Below, piece after piece: positions 9,518-20,922 of a stretch of 64,000 bases of DNA. Made by a program: the position numbers and the translations under genes. Positions within the stretch are counted from its first letter, which is position 1. The number at the start of each line of letters is the position of its first letter. The DNA comes from Macrocystis pyrifera (lineage: Eukaryota > Sar > Phaeophyceae > Laminariales > Laminariaceae). Under the pieces are notes generated by a model that worked only from the letters and a program-made list of their open reading frames with translations, made no database searches and was not told the origin of the DNA. The stretch lies in assembly GCA_031763025.1 (NCBI GenBank), contig JASSKH010000001.1:13969265-14033264 (forward strand), written 5' to 3'.

Positions 9518-12050
9518 TGGTAAATATTAATATTTTAGTAGCGTAAAATCAGTAGAAGAACGGTTTAATGTGAAGAACACACACACACACGCATGGCCTC
9601 TGATTGGCTCAAAATCAGTAAAATCAGGTGAAAAAAAGTTGAAAGCTACCTGGTCACTTTCAAGCCAAAAACAAGTACCATGTGAGGCTGGCCAATCGCA
9701 GGACACCTGGGGTGTGTTTTTTACTTGTGTTTAGTGTGTACCTGGTTTTGGTACAAAATGGACCAGGTAAACCTGTTTTTGGCGTAACCCTTGCTTTTTC
9801 TCATAAAAATTGTGTGCGTGCGGTCCGCACTTCGGAATCGTGGTCCGCGTTCGGAACGTTCTCGCAATTTTGTCGTTATGGTGCAAAAGCGGCGCAGCCG
9901 CTCCTCTCAGCCGTTTTGGGTCCGTTTTGGGTCTGGTTTGGGTTCAGGGCTATAAGGTTACATTAGGGGTTGGGCTGGGTCGACGCCCGCACCTTGATCC
10001 CGCCAGCGAGTGCTTCCTAGCCCGCAAAGCAATGCAAAACGTTCACAGCTCGCTCCTCTAAATAAACATGTTAACGAATTGTAATATTAATAGGAGCTGG
10101 CACTGCTGCTGTCTGTCCACCAGCGGAGAAATTGCACGTATCAAGGGTTTCGCATATATTTTCACCCAAGAATTGAAAGAAAACAAGCTTGCCGCTGGGA
10201 TATAACCGCCGCCGTTGCATGCAGGCTCTTCGAAAGGCCCCCCAAACGAGCAAGAGAGACGCGAGTACGCGAAACGTGCACACCGAACTGGTTTTGAAAA
10301 CACCAAGCTGCTTAGAGCACGACACGCAAGACAAGACAACCCCTACCCGCTTGGTACAGCGGCGACATAAGTAGTAGAAGCGCAACGCTCCTATTTCTGA
10401 GCAGTGGCGAACCCGGTAGCTTCTGTAATCGTCAGTGCTTGGTGCGAAGAGACCTCTCACAAGCAGCGTTTTTCTCGTGCTCCACAGCCCACAGCACACA
10501 GCAAAATTCGCACCGGGGTCGGGTCAGGAATTTGAAACCTCACCTGTTCCGGTCGGCTTGGGTCGGGTTGGGCTGGGTCGGGTCGGATCCGGTCAGGAGG
10601 TGTTTAAATTAAACTCTCACGGATCGGGTCGGGTCACCCTTGTACCCGACCCGACCTAACCGCGGGGAGGTTTGATCCGACGGGTGAACAGCCCTTGATT
10701 TGAAGCATCACACCACCGCCCCACCCCAGCTCTCGCCCCTCTCTGCCAGGCCGTGCAAGTTTCTTTTAAAAAACTGGCATGGTGTATATACATACCACGC
10801 GCCAGGTCTGAGGTATGCCATATCTAGACAAGTCCACCCCGAGGTCGGGGCCGAGGGTAAAACCCACCCCTATAGGTCGGAGCCGAGGGTAAACCAAAGT
10901 CTGCGTTGATTCCTGGTCGATTTATGACGTTTTTCACTCCGCACAAATACACGAGCTGAAGTCGGGAGTTTTGAACCAGCCTTGCTGAACAGCAGTATCG
11001 CATCGCAGCTCGCCGGGGAGTCGCTGCGCTCCTTTCCCAGACGACGCATATCAGTAACATACGTACTACCGACTTGCCGCTGCTCATTCATGCATCGAAT
11101 CGTGACTGTTTCGCGTGGTCTGTTTGTCTGTTTGCATGATGCGGCCGTGTACGACAGGCCAGGTGCTGCCTTTTTTGTGTGCTGCTTGCTGCTGCTAGTT
11201 TGGGTCGGAGTAATCATATCAACGCGCTGCCCACACTCTCCTTCTTCTGCGTCTCTCACCTTCTGTCAACCAGCACGAGGCAGTGGGCCCCGCGGAACTA
11301 TTCACGGAGGTGTAGCTTGCTGCTAGCTTACAGTAAAAAATGGTCTCGTACGTACCAGATACCTTGTACATACAGGTTACGGCACCAGCTGCCAGATACC
11401 AGGTACCTCTCTGGCACCTCTCTCTCCAGCGGGGCAAAACCTTTCTATTAATAGCACAAAACCTCTCAGGTACCTGGTACTGCTGTGTAGGACTCGTAGT
11501 GTTAGTGGTGTGTGTGTGTGTGTTCTTCACATTCAACCGTTCTTCTACTCGTCGACGTGGTGGGAAGGGGCGTACCATGGATGTTGTTGTTGTTGTTGTT
11601 GTTGTTGTTTTTTTCACAAAACCGTTCTTTCTACCCGTCGACATCCAGCACAACCAGTGTTCGTGCCGATTCTTCAATCCTAGAGAGATACCTGGTACAA
11701 GTTATGTGGTCACAAAGCTACGCCACAGAGATACTACGTTGCCACGTATGCAATGCAATGCCATGTCATCATACTGCGTACGACAGGCACGGCATACCCA
11801 TTCCATCACCTAGACAGAGAAGCAAAAACGAAACAAAGAGAAAAACAAAACAAAACACAGACAATTCGAAAGAGACAAGAAACAAAAAAAAGAGACAAAA
11901 ATATACCTGGTATATGTATATGTATATACTTCAGTATAGCAACAAACCATCGTGCATCCGCTGCAGGTAGTGTTAGAGGGACTGGGGGGAGGGGTAACAG
12001 CAGGAGGGGTAGAAGGAACACCGTACAAGTGTATGGGGGCAGGGGGGGGG
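9518..12050. other. Intergenic or intronic sequence, no gene recognised
   Basis: Holds GGGTCGGGT-type direct repeats (10550-10650), GT/CA runs and fragments of the three-copy dispersed repeat on the reverse strand (about 11505-11700, ending in CTACTCGTCGACGTGG and CTACCCGTCGACATCC). A minus-strand frame that stops near 10071 reads as plausible protein, but its borders and identity could not be set. Confidence 0.4.
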
Positions 12051-12054
12051 GGAA

Positions 12055-12747
12055 CAGGAGAAGTAGAAGGGAAACCGCGGTAGAAGAGAGTAGCAGAGAG
12101 ACCGCAGATAGGGTAGCAAGGTACCAGGCCGACTAATAGGTTGGACTTTTCTTTGCTACTCGTACCGCCAACTGCTGCGGCCGTTCGGTATGCATTTTGA
12201 TTTTTTTCCCTTCTTATCCTTATGAAAGAAGTACTACATAGTGGGTGGGTGACGAGCGTATTTTGGCCCACTCACTATTGCTCTCTTTACTTACTTAAGT
12301 GTTCATCGGGATGCATAGTCCCCTTTTTCCTTCTCGTATGTTTCCCCTTGCACGTCCCTTTTGGCTCATGATCGGGGTAAGTATGTGTGTGTCTGAGCTT
12401 TGGCTTCCCATTTTATTTATTTCTTTGGGATTCTTCTCCTTTTCTTTTTCTTTTTCTTTTTCTTGTTCTTTTTCGGTTTGGTTTCTTCGTTGCTTCTCTT
12501 TCTTTATGGTGTATTTTGGTTGCTGGCGTATGTATGTATGTTGTGTCGGCCGCACCTAGTGCGAAGGCATGGTATTGCGTAGGCTATTAATGCATTACGG
12601 TGTGTTATCTCTGTGTCGTAGTCTGTGACCACAGAGCTCGTATCTTTCTAGGGTGAAGAATCAGCACGGACACTGGGCTTGCTGGATGTCGTCGAGTAGA
12701 AGAACGGTTTAATGTGAAGAACACACACACACACACACACACACACG
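12055..12747 (+). repeat. Dispersed repeat A, copy 1 of 3
   Basis: Starts near GTAGAAGGGAAACCGCGG and runs through a T-rich TTTTTCTTTTTC tract to GAAGAACGGTTTAATGTG and a CA run. A near-identical copy is at 20923-21605, and an inverted shorter one at 17352-17820. The segment GCTACTCGTACCGCCAACTG near 12155 has an inverted partner near 12905-12955, which hints at terminal inverted repeats of a larger non-autonomous element of about 0.9 kb. Confidence 0.8.
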
Positions 12748-13030
12748 CAGGGGATCTGGCAGACACTTGAAAAGAAGGAGCTAGAAAAAAAAAAGAAAAA
12801 GAAAAAGAAGAAAACACCACTACTAGTCGTCAACAGAGTAAGACTAAGAACCAAGGGAAAAAATGACAGGCAAACCAAACAAAGCACAAGGCATGCTCCA
12901 GGTGGCGGAAGCAGTTTATGGTACGAGTAGCACAGCCAGGGCCTCCCTGCTGGCCCGCATGGTACCTTGCTACCCTGTCTGCCACCATCGTCCAGCGTTC
13001 GTCAACTATGCCCGGCCCCTCGGCGTCAGA

Positions 13031-13511
13031 CTATTGATAATTTCCTTGCATGTGGCAGAGGCAAGCACTTCAATCGATGTTAACCGACTGGTAAAGCATG
13101 AGCTTCGAGCTCGAAAGAGCTGATGATGAAAGAGATGGCACTCCAAGGCCTTGTCGTTGATTATTGCGGTCTCGCAGAGGAGACAGGTGGGGAGAGAAGG
13201 AGAGTGGGCGAGTGTGCGTTGTGCACGTGTGTCGCATCTCGATCTATAACTCAAAACAAAAATACTACAGAGGGACCCCGGACCCTCGAAATGCAGTGTA
13301 ACCTCAAAACTAAAACAAGCAAAACTCAGGAGAACTCAGCCTGTTTTTCGGGGTTCTACAGTTCCACCGCGTACTGAACCGTAACAAGTAATCCCGCATT
13401 CTGAACAAACTGCTACTCGTATGACAGCTCAGTGTACTGTTGTACTCTACGAACTATATCAACAGATGACTAGCTATGTCCCGACAGCGAACCGATAGGC
13501 TACTGACTACT
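13031..13511 (-). repeat. LTR (3' in element orientation) of gag-only Copia-type element
   Basis: 481 bp nearly identical to 16505-16986, with only a handful of substitutions visible (for example GTCGCATC here, GTCCCATC there). The two copies flank a minus-strand gag gene, so this is the downstream LTR. Its outer left edge is CTATTGATAATTTCC. The repeat may extend further right than 13511, because the other copy looks truncated there. Confidence 0.8.
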
Positions 13512-15175
13512 GTTATTGTTGTTGTGTAGCAACTGACTACTGCCAACGCTGCTGTTGTGTAACAACGTAGCTATCTTTAATACGACCTCTCGATGGATGG
13601 GACATAAAGCCAAGTTGCTGTTCAACTATCAACCTGTTCAACTATCAACTCGAATCGTCCAATTATGTGACTTCTCTGCGTTACATGCCATAATTCCAAA
13701 ATGTACACAACAATAAATCTAATTGTTGCGGGGGAAATGCTGCTGGCAGGAACCAATTCGGTATCTACTAGTAATATAATATGATATGTGTCTAAAGGAA
13801 AGACATGAAGCCAAGCAAACAAAACAAAACATATTCTGCTGCTTTACTATACGTATTGTACCTATAAATACGTGCTCTTGCATGTTAAATGCGAGTTTAC
13901 CAGTATACTATACTAGAATCATCAGACGTGAACTATATCCCGATCATGTAATCGATCAAGAATAAATTAACCTTCCAATGTATCTCCCCAAAACTATCTG
14001 ACTCTGGTTACTTGGTCAGTGTGTTTGTCTGAACTACTTGTCTGCATATTAACGAAGTGGAAGCCATTGCTATGTCGCAACAAAGTTTCATTACTCCTTT
14101 GCAACGTCGAAACAACTTCGGCTGCTCCTGCTTCGCTTTCGACGGGTGATCAATCCTTCTATAGCTGACGCAAAAAACTACAACGCATAACCTGGCAACG
14201 TAAAGGCATACTACTGACGTGACGGGTTTGACGCATGGAATAGCATGCAAACCGAAAAAATATCACACACAAAACCTTGGAAACCGTGCGGGTCTCACTA
14301 TACATTTACCAGACCGACACATACGGTACGATATCACTCCGTACACTTACAATAAATGCTACGCCAGTATTGGCTGTAAGCATTACTTCTGAAAGAATGT
14401 TAGATGAACACAGTAAAAGCAGTCTATCAGTATATAGTTTACTCCTAAACAACGGAAACAAACTCATGCTCGTACTAAAAAAAAACTTGCAACTACATCT
14501 CAATTCTCAATCACAGAAGAAGAAAAAAAAAAAAAAAAAAAAACGCAAAACAATACCGGTATTCAGTAGTCGATTTGTTGACCAAAAAATAGGAACAGCT
14601 ACAGTAAGTAGTGGTAGCAGCGGCCGACGTTATATGCTTCTGTTCGCCCCATACAGAAAAGATTTGTCGTGCTACTCACTACATATAGAAACCTTTCACA
14701 AATAGCCTAGCAGCTTAACACGCTTCTGCCGCCCCCCCGTACAAAGAAAGCGTGTCGTGCTACGTACTACGAAACAAGAAAATCTTGCCGTTAAGTTGAT
14801 GACGATGTATGCGACCTCGGGGTGACGCAGATGTCCCTCCTGGCGTTGCAGAAGATGGTGATGTACATGCCGATCCAGCAGACGTTCTCCCCGGTAATCC
14901 CAATAGTTGTAGTAGTTGATGCGGTGGCCCGGTCCTGAAAGATACCTCTTCAGCTAACCCCACGTTTCTGTTGTTGACGACTCCATAGCTCTGACAGTCT
15001 CAGCGAACAGTTGCTGTGACGATTCCGGAAGGTATCTTTCCGACAATCTCAAGCGCTTTTTACAGGATCTCGTAAACCGTCATTTCGACGACCCCGTGTT
15101 GATGTGATACTCCAGCGTAGATAATAATTTTGCTCAAAGACCCCGGATGATGTTCCGGTGGCGAAATTTCAAGAG
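13512..15175 (-). other. Non-coding internal region of gag-only LTR element
   Basis: Between gag and the downstream LTR there is no protease, integrase, reverse transcriptase or RNase H frame on either strand. It contains an A run (14523-14543) and short GC-richer patches near 14790-14940 that may be eroded coding sequence. This is what a non-autonomous element relying on a partner's pol would look like. Confidence 0.55.
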
Positions 15176-16273
15176 CTAAAACTGAAAGCCCTTGTCAAAA
15201 TCGTCGTCGAAGTTGATCGTAGGCTGCTCGTCGGTGTCCACGCGCAGTACAGCCGCCGTGTGCGTGCTGCTCTTCTGTGGGCGTTCAGCTCCTTGCGCAA
15301 AGCATTCGGTGTCACTGTGCGTAGTGGTCTTGTGAACCGAGCACCACTTTTGTCCAGCTCCACCTCCAGCGTTTTTGGCTTGCCCAGCAGCAGCAGCAGA
15401 CTTCTTGCCCTTTCTGTACACCTTGCCAGGCACAGCGCAACCGCTCTTGTAGTGGCCCTCCCTTCCGCAGTTGTGGCAGATGACAACGGAGCTGGTATCC
15501 GATGATGATGCTGTTGCTGCTGTCATGATGGTGCCGCGTCCAGCGATTTTCCCAGTCTTTCCGCGCGAAAGTCCGTCCAGATATAGGTGCCTCATTGTTG
15601 ATTGGATCTTCGACAGGTCGAAATCCGGGTCCTTATACGTCGTCAGCTTGATGTCGCGGTAGCTCTCCGGGAGTCCTTGGACGATGATGTCGGTGAAGTG
15701 GCGGTCGGTGACAGGTTCATTGACCGCGGCCAGACGACTACGAAGTCGTGTTGCCTGCATGATGTAGTTGTCCGGATCTTCGTCAGGCTCCATGGTCGTT
15801 GCTGCAAGTTTTGCCTGGAAGGCTCGGATCGTCTCGTTCGTCACGCGCAGGTACTTTTGCTCAAGCTCTTTGATGGCTTTCTGCCCATCGCCTCTAGTCC
15901 CACGCTCGTCGAAGGCATGGATAGCCACGAGGAGAGCCGCAGCCTTATCGATGACTAAGTACAGGATGGCATAGAGGTCCATGTTAGCTCGGTCGAATGC
16001 AGCTTGCCGTTGCTTTAGGGTCCCTCCAGCAGTGTACAGCAACCCTGCAGTTAACAGTAGTGCTGTATCTTCAGCCTGATCGGTATCTTCCGCGGGCCTC
16101 GCTTGACCTTCCATAACGGCAAAAATGTCAGGTCGTTGCATGCTGATGATGAAGCCAGCCTTCCTGTGCCAGTCAGCGAAATCTTCAGGCTTCTCTCCAG
16201 TGTATGACTTGATTCCTCGCACAGCGTTGATCAGACTGCTGTTGTTCGAGCTGTTGCCCGTCATGTTGTCCAT
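15176..16273 (-). CDS. gag: Copia-type Gag polyprotein with CCHC zinc knuckle
   Basis: A 365-residue Gag-like protein. It begins MDNMTGNSS and soon shows the W/H pattern FADWHRKAGFI of UBN2/Copia Gag. The middle is helical (KAIKELEQKYLRV, DNYIMQATRLRSRL, FTDIIVQGLPESYRDIKL), then comes a CCHC knuckle CHNCGREGHYKSGC (about residues 266-279) and a second Cys/His cluster WCSVHKTTTHSDTEC. The acidic tail ends DDDFDKGFQF. The frame stays open upstream to an ATG at 16501, only 4 nt from the LTR, but the conserved part starts at 16273, so I prefer that start. Gag forms the virus-like particle and binds RNA. No pol follows, so the element is a gag-only (TR-GAG-like) type. Confidence 0.85.
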   Translation of the reverse strand: MDNMTGNSSNNSSLINAVRGIKSYTGEKPEDFADWHRKAGFIISMQRPDIFAVMEGQARPAEDTDQAEDTALLLTAGLLYTAGGTLKQRQAAFDRANMDLYAILYLVIDKAAALLVAIHAFDERGTRGDGQKAIKELEQKYLRVTNETIRAFQAKLAATTMEPDEDPDNYIMQATRLRSRLAAVNEPVTDRHFTDIIVQGLPESYRDIKLTTYKDPDFDLSKIQSTMRHLYLDGLSRGKTGKIAGRGTIMTAATASSSDTSSVVICHNCGREGHYKSGCAVPGKVYRKGKKSAAAAGQAKNAGGGAGQKWCSVHKTTTHSDTECFAQGAERPQKSSTHTAAVLRVDTDEQPTINFDDDFDKGFQF

Positions 16274-16504
16274 TCTCACAGCAGTCAGCGACGTTGTACT
16301 CGTACGATGTTGTAGTCGCTCGCAGCAGCAGTCAGTGCTAGTTGTTGCAGCTCGTAGTAACTCCAGGCAGAGGATGGCCCTGGCAGCTCTCTCGTGAAGC
16401 TCGTAGCGGAAGCAGCAGCTCGGGGTCCTGAAGCGCAGCCTTGTACTTGGCGTACCTCGCGGCCCGCAGCTCTGCTGTTGTGCTTGAACGTCGAGGCTCA
16501 TAAC

Positions 16505-16986
16505 CTATTGATAATTATCCTTGCATGTGGCAGAGGCAAGCACTTCAATCGATGTTAACCGACTGGTAAAGCATGAGCTTCGAGCTCGAAAGAGCTGATG
16601 ATGAAAGAGATGGCACTCCAAGGCCTTGTCGTTGATTATTGCGGTCTCGCAGAGGAGACAGGTGGGGAGAGAAGGAGAGTGGGCGAGTGTGCGTTGTGCA
16701 CGTGTGTCCCATCTCGATCTATAACTCAAAACAAAAATACTACAGAGGGACCCCGGACCCTCGAAATGCAGTGTAACCTCAAAACTAAAACAAGCAAAAC
16801 TCAGGAGAACTCAGCCTGTTTTTCGGGGTTCTACAGTTCCACCGCGTACTGAACCGTAACAAGTAATCCCGCATTCTGAACAAACTGCTACTCGTATGAC
16901 AGCTCAGTGTACTGTTGTACTCTACTAACTATATCAATAGATGACTAGCTATGTCCCGACAGCGAACCGATAGGCTACTGACTACT
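16505..16986 (-). repeat. LTR (5' in element orientation) of gag-only Copia-type element
   Basis: 482-bp partner of 13031-13511. On the minus strand it ends AATTATCAATAG and is followed at once by GTTATGAGCC, the position expected for the primer-binding site. The close similarity of the two LTRs suggests a recent insertion. Confidence 0.8.
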
Positions 16987-17351
16987 ACGAAGCAAAAGCA
17001 AAGCAGGCTCGTCATCCACCCACCACGCCACACGACTCCTTCAATAAGGCTTATCAATCGGAGAAGGAAGAGAAATGAAAATCACATAGGGTCACCGCAA
17101 AGAAGAAGAAAATAAAATGAAATAAAAATAAACAAAAACAACAGGAAGACAAAGGAAGACCACGTTCGAACCAGCTGCACCAGTTGGTGGTACGAGTAGT
17201 ATAGGCATGTCTACTTCTTCTTAGTCTGCCCGGTACCTGGCTGCACAGACAGACATGGACATGAACATAAACACCATATATATATGTATTTAAAAGGTTC
17301 TTATATTTCCGTCTATCATGTAATTTTTTTTTATAAATTTTGAAATACGTC

Positions 17352-17820
17352 AGCTGTGTGTGTGTGTTCTTCACATTAAACCGTCCTTCTACTCGTCGAC
17401 ATCCAGCAAGCCCAGTGTCCGTATTGATTCTTCACCCTAGAAAGATACGAGCTCTGTGGTCACAGACTACGACACAGAGATAACACACCGTAATGCATTA
17501 ATAACCTACGCAATACCATGCCTTCGCACTAGGTGCGGCCGACACAACATACATACATACGCCAGCAACCAAAATACACCATAAAGAAAGAGAAGCAACG
17601 AAGAAACCAAACCGAAAAAGAACAAGAAAAAGAAAAAGAAAAGGAGAAGAATCCCAAATAAATAAATAAAATGGGAAGCCAAAGCTCAGACACATACATA
17701 CTTACCCCGATCATGAGCCAAAAGGGACGTGCAAGGGGAAAGATACGAGAAGGAAAAAGGGGACTATGCATCCCGGTGAACACTTAACTAAGTAAAGAGA
17801 GCAATAATGAGTGGGCCAAA
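17352..17820 (-). repeat. Dispersed repeat A, copy 2 of 3 (inverted)
   Basis: Reverse complement of the 12270-12747 part of copy 1, from the GT/CA run to the GAGTGGGCCAAAAT edge. It lacks the first ~200 bp of copies 1 and 3. A GGTACGAGTAG stretch about 160 bp before it (17188) may be the remnant of the terminal repeat. Confidence 0.8.
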
Positions 17821-17825
17821 ATGTG

Positions 17826-18236
17826 AGTTCGACTGATTAAATACTTGATACCAGGTACTCAACTTTGCAAGCTGCGTAATACGCCTCGTATATATTCTAT
17901 TTTTACCGAATTTTGCAAGTATTTTATAAAATTGTGATAAACCGAACGCGCGTATTCTATACTGTTATGTGATTCCTTGTCAAAGATATAGGCAAGCGGC
18001 TCCCCTGGATGCTGCCCGGTTTTTTTTATATATATGTAGTATCAGTGCGCAGAATGATTAGTTAAAATTGTCCTGTTGTGACCCGGCCAGCATCCAGGGG
18101 AGCCGCTGGTCTATATATCTTTGACAAGGAATCACATATAGAATACGCGCGCTCGGTTTATAACAATAATTGTAAAATTCGGTAAAAATGGAATATAGAC
18201 GAGGCGTATTACGCAGCTTGCAAAGTTGAGTACGAC
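17826..18236. repeat. Large imperfect palindrome of a ~300-bp MITE-like unit
   Basis: A unit running from GTGAGTTCGACTGATTAAAT through CTCAACTTTGCAAGCTGCG to GGCTCCCCTGGATGCTG occurs forward at 17826-18045 and reversed at 18060-18236. Together they form an inverted repeat with arms of about 170 bp around an AT-rich centre (18023-18060). A third, forward copy begins at 18240 and is split by a SINE. No coding. Confidence 0.75.
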
Positions 18237-18239
18237 AGC

Positions 18240-18794
18240 TGTGAGTTCGACTGATTAAATAGTTGATACTCAACTTTGCAAGCTGCGTAATACGCCTCGT
18301 CTATATTCCATTTTTACCGAATTTTACAATTATTGTTATAAACCGAGCGCGCGTATTCTATACGTCCCCGGTGGCTTGGTAGGTGGTCCGCGTGCCTATC
18401 AAGATCAATAGATCAATTTCGTGGGTTCAAGTCTCACCGAGTGAATGCTCGTAGGGGCTTTTTCTTGCATAAAAGGGATTGATTAGCGGAAAGCGCGAGA
18501 GCGTGAGTTAGCTACATTCGATGAAAATCGACGAGCAGTGGGAATGCTGAACCCTATGCGCGATAAAAAGTGGAGGCACGTACCGGGGGGGAGAAGGGAA
18601 GACACCTGTGACCACGGCTTGTCCAGAAGGTCGTCGAGGGTATAAAACCTCTTACGAATTAGGCTGGAAAGTGAAAGTGATGAGTAAAAAAAATATGTGA
18701 TTCCTTTGTCAAAGATATATATAGACCAGCGGCTCCCCTGGATGCTGGCCGGGTCAACAGGACAATTTTAACTAATCATTCTGCGCACTGATAC
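18240..18794 (+). repeat. Third copy of MITE-like unit, interrupted by a SINE
   Basis: Left part 18240-18363 and right part 18694-18794 join into the same unit as 17826-18236. The uninterrupted copies read straight across the insertion point (CGCGCGTATTCTATA then TGTGATTCC), so the SINE inserted after the unit. Confidence 0.8.
18364..18693 (+). mobile_element. tRNA-derived SINE, copy 1
   Basis: Head GTCCCCGGTGGCTTGGTAGG carries an A-box-like TGGCTTGGTAGG. A B-box-like GGGTTCAAGTCTC follows inside a T-arm-like stem. A roughly 230-bp body (with GATGAAAATCGACGAGCAG and CACAGG/CCTGTG segments) ends in an A run (18686-18693). Copies 2 and 3 on the other strand share head, body and tail. The head plus A tail is the standard layout of a Pol III SINE. 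Confidence 0.85.
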
Positions 18795-19122
18795 TTTTTT
18801 TTTTTTTTTTTTTTTTTCTTCATCACTTTTACTTTCCAGCCTACACGTAGGAGGTTTTACCCTCGACGATCTTCTGGACAAGCCGTGGTCACAGGTGTCG
18901 TCCCTTCTTCCCCCCGGTACGTGCCTTTACTTTTTTGTCGCGCATAGGGTTCAGCATTCCCACTGCTCATCGATTTTCATCGAATGTAGCCAACTCACGC
19001 TTTCGCGCTTTCCGCTTATCAATTTTAAAAGTCTCCCTATGAGCATGCACTCGGTGAGACCTGAACCCACGAAATTGATCTTGACAGGCACGCGGACCAC
19101 CTACCAAGCCACCGGGGACGCC
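18795..19122 (-). mobile_element. tRNA-derived SINE, copy 2
   Basis: Reverse-strand copy: T run at 18795-18817 (the A tail), body, then the tRNA-like head ending CCGGGGACG at 19112-19120. Same body as 18364-18693. Confidence 0.85.
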
Positions 19123-19123
19123 G

Positions 19124-19126
<3 letters not shown>

Positions 19127-19154
<28 letters not shown>

Positions 19155-19464
19155 ATCCATCACTTTTACTTCCCAGCCCACTCGTAGGAGGTTTTACCCT
19201 CGACGATCTTCTGGACAAGCCGTGGTCACAGGTGTCGTCCCTTCTCCCCCCCGGTACGCGCCTTTATTTTTGTCGCGCATAGGGTTCAGCATTCCCACTG
19301 CTCGTCGATTTTCATCGAATGTAGCCAACTCACGCTTTCGCGCTTTCCGCTTATCAATTTTTTATGCAAGAAAAAGTCCCTATGAGCATGCACTCGGTGG
19401 GACTTGAACCCACGAAATTGATCTTGACAGGCACGCGGACCACCTACCAAGCCACCGGGGACGC
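19127..19464 (-). mobile_element. tRNA-derived SINE, copy 3
   Basis: Reverse-strand copy immediately after copy 2, with a T run of about 28 and a clean T-arm (GTGGG, loop TTCAAGT, CCCAC). GGTAT flanks both ends, which may be a short target-site duplication. Two SINEs head to tail suggest one inserted beside or into the end of the other. Confidence 0.85.
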
Positions 19465-19590
19465 CGGTATACATGCTATATAACCCGAACGGTTTTTATA
19501 AATTTTGAAATACGTCCGCTGTGAGTTCGACTGATTAAAAAGTTGATACTCAACTTTTGTAATTTTCGATGTCGTAGATCTCGGAACTCA

Positions 19591-19660
19591 GAACATGGAA
19601 ACATCGTAGAAATCATGAAAAGCCAGAACATGGAAACATCGTAGAAATCATGAAAAGCCA
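19591..19660. repeat. 35-bp tandem duplication
   Basis: Two perfect head-to-tail copies beginning GAACATGGAAACATCGTAG, at 19591-19625 and 19626-19660. Confidence 0.9.
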
Positions 19661-19664
19661 TACT

Positions 19665-20920
19665 GGACCACACCACATGCACGCATCTGCAAGGACGGAT
19701 TGAAGAGAGGGCTGGGTCTGTCTTGCGCCGTGGGATGACGACACACGCGGGATAACACTCACAAGTTCAAGGCACAAGGGGGCCACGAGCCACAGGCCAC
19801 AAGCGGCCAGCCCCTACACATGTGTATGGCAATTGGTCACATAGCGACACTACCCTGTTTCGTGTATGATCCGACATCTCCGACATCTACGGACCCAGGT
19901 ACCAAAACTCCTATAATACCAGGAATATATTATGTGTGTGCTGTGAAGGACGCCCACACTTCCACTTGGACTGCTGCTGTGTACTTCCACTTGGACTGCC
20001 TGCTGCTGCTGTGTACTCGTGGCAGGGGCTGCATCACTACTACCGTGGTACCTGCGGCACACCAATAAAGGTGAGAGAGAGAGAGTGAATGTTTGCGTTT
20101 GTCAAACGACTGCTTGCACACAAACGCGACTCGACGTGTACCAGGTAGCAAGCGGTATATTGCTGTTACTGCCCTTCCTTGCTGAATCTGTAGATGATAT
20201 CATCAATATTGAGTGTACATACCAGGTACCAGGTGTATCGTTGGGGGGGCTCTGATGCGACACCATACTGGGTCAACAAGGGGGGCTTCGACGTGGCGAG
20301 CGTCCATAATGGTCGAGGATATATCAATGGCCAATTGAAGCCGTAAATGCGACAGACAGGAGAGGCGGAGAATTTCGCGGACCTGCAAGGCTCTCCAGAT
20401 TTGCACGTGAAACCACAGCAGTATATCATATGTATTATTTGTCAAATTTTCGTACTTTTGCCAACTTTTCTCTTCGCACGAGCACTTTTAGGCAAAACAC
20501 TAAGTACACGGACACGGGAAGCCCTGTCGGACACATTGGTCTATAGGTCTCGGCGCGATCCGTGCACTCTGAAGCGCGTGGCAGGCGCTTAATTTTTTTT
20601 TTTCCGGCGGGAGTGGATAAGACGATTTCCCTGGTTTCGGTAAAGAGGCCTTATTTTGTACGTACGTACGTATATCGGTACGTTGTCATGCTCTCTGTTT
20701 TCTCCCCGCGGCTCTCATGAGAGCTGTGAGCACACAGCTCAGGCATATACCAGGAACACAACAGACAACATGTACAGATCCCATCGTTCCAACGCTGCCG
20801 CCCACACGCCGTGCGTGTTCGACACGCCCATATGCGCAGTGTTGCTGTGGTTGGTTGTGTCTGTCGGAGCCTGTCGTCCGCATTCCATCGTCTGCCATAT
20901 ATTTTTTTATCGGTATGTAC
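19665..20920. other. Unannotated stretch with a possible exon remnant
   Basis: Mostly unrecognised. A plus-strand frame at about 20251-20346 reads like protein (PYWVNKGGFDVAS then NGRGYINGQLKP and a stop) but is too short to name. Several TACCAGGTA-type motifs lie here. No repeat family was identified. Confidence 0.35.
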
Positions 20921-20922
20921 TC

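Noticed and set aside
10071..10499. 142-codon minus-strand frame ending in QTAAVPAPINITIR
   Set aside because: The last ~45 codons look protein-like and an AG acceptor precedes them, but no matching exon, start or family could be found.
10540..10650. GGGTCGGGT repeats as interstitial telomere sequence
   Set aside because: The unit is irregular (GGGTC, GGGTT, GGGCT mixed) and short; no regular telomeric period.
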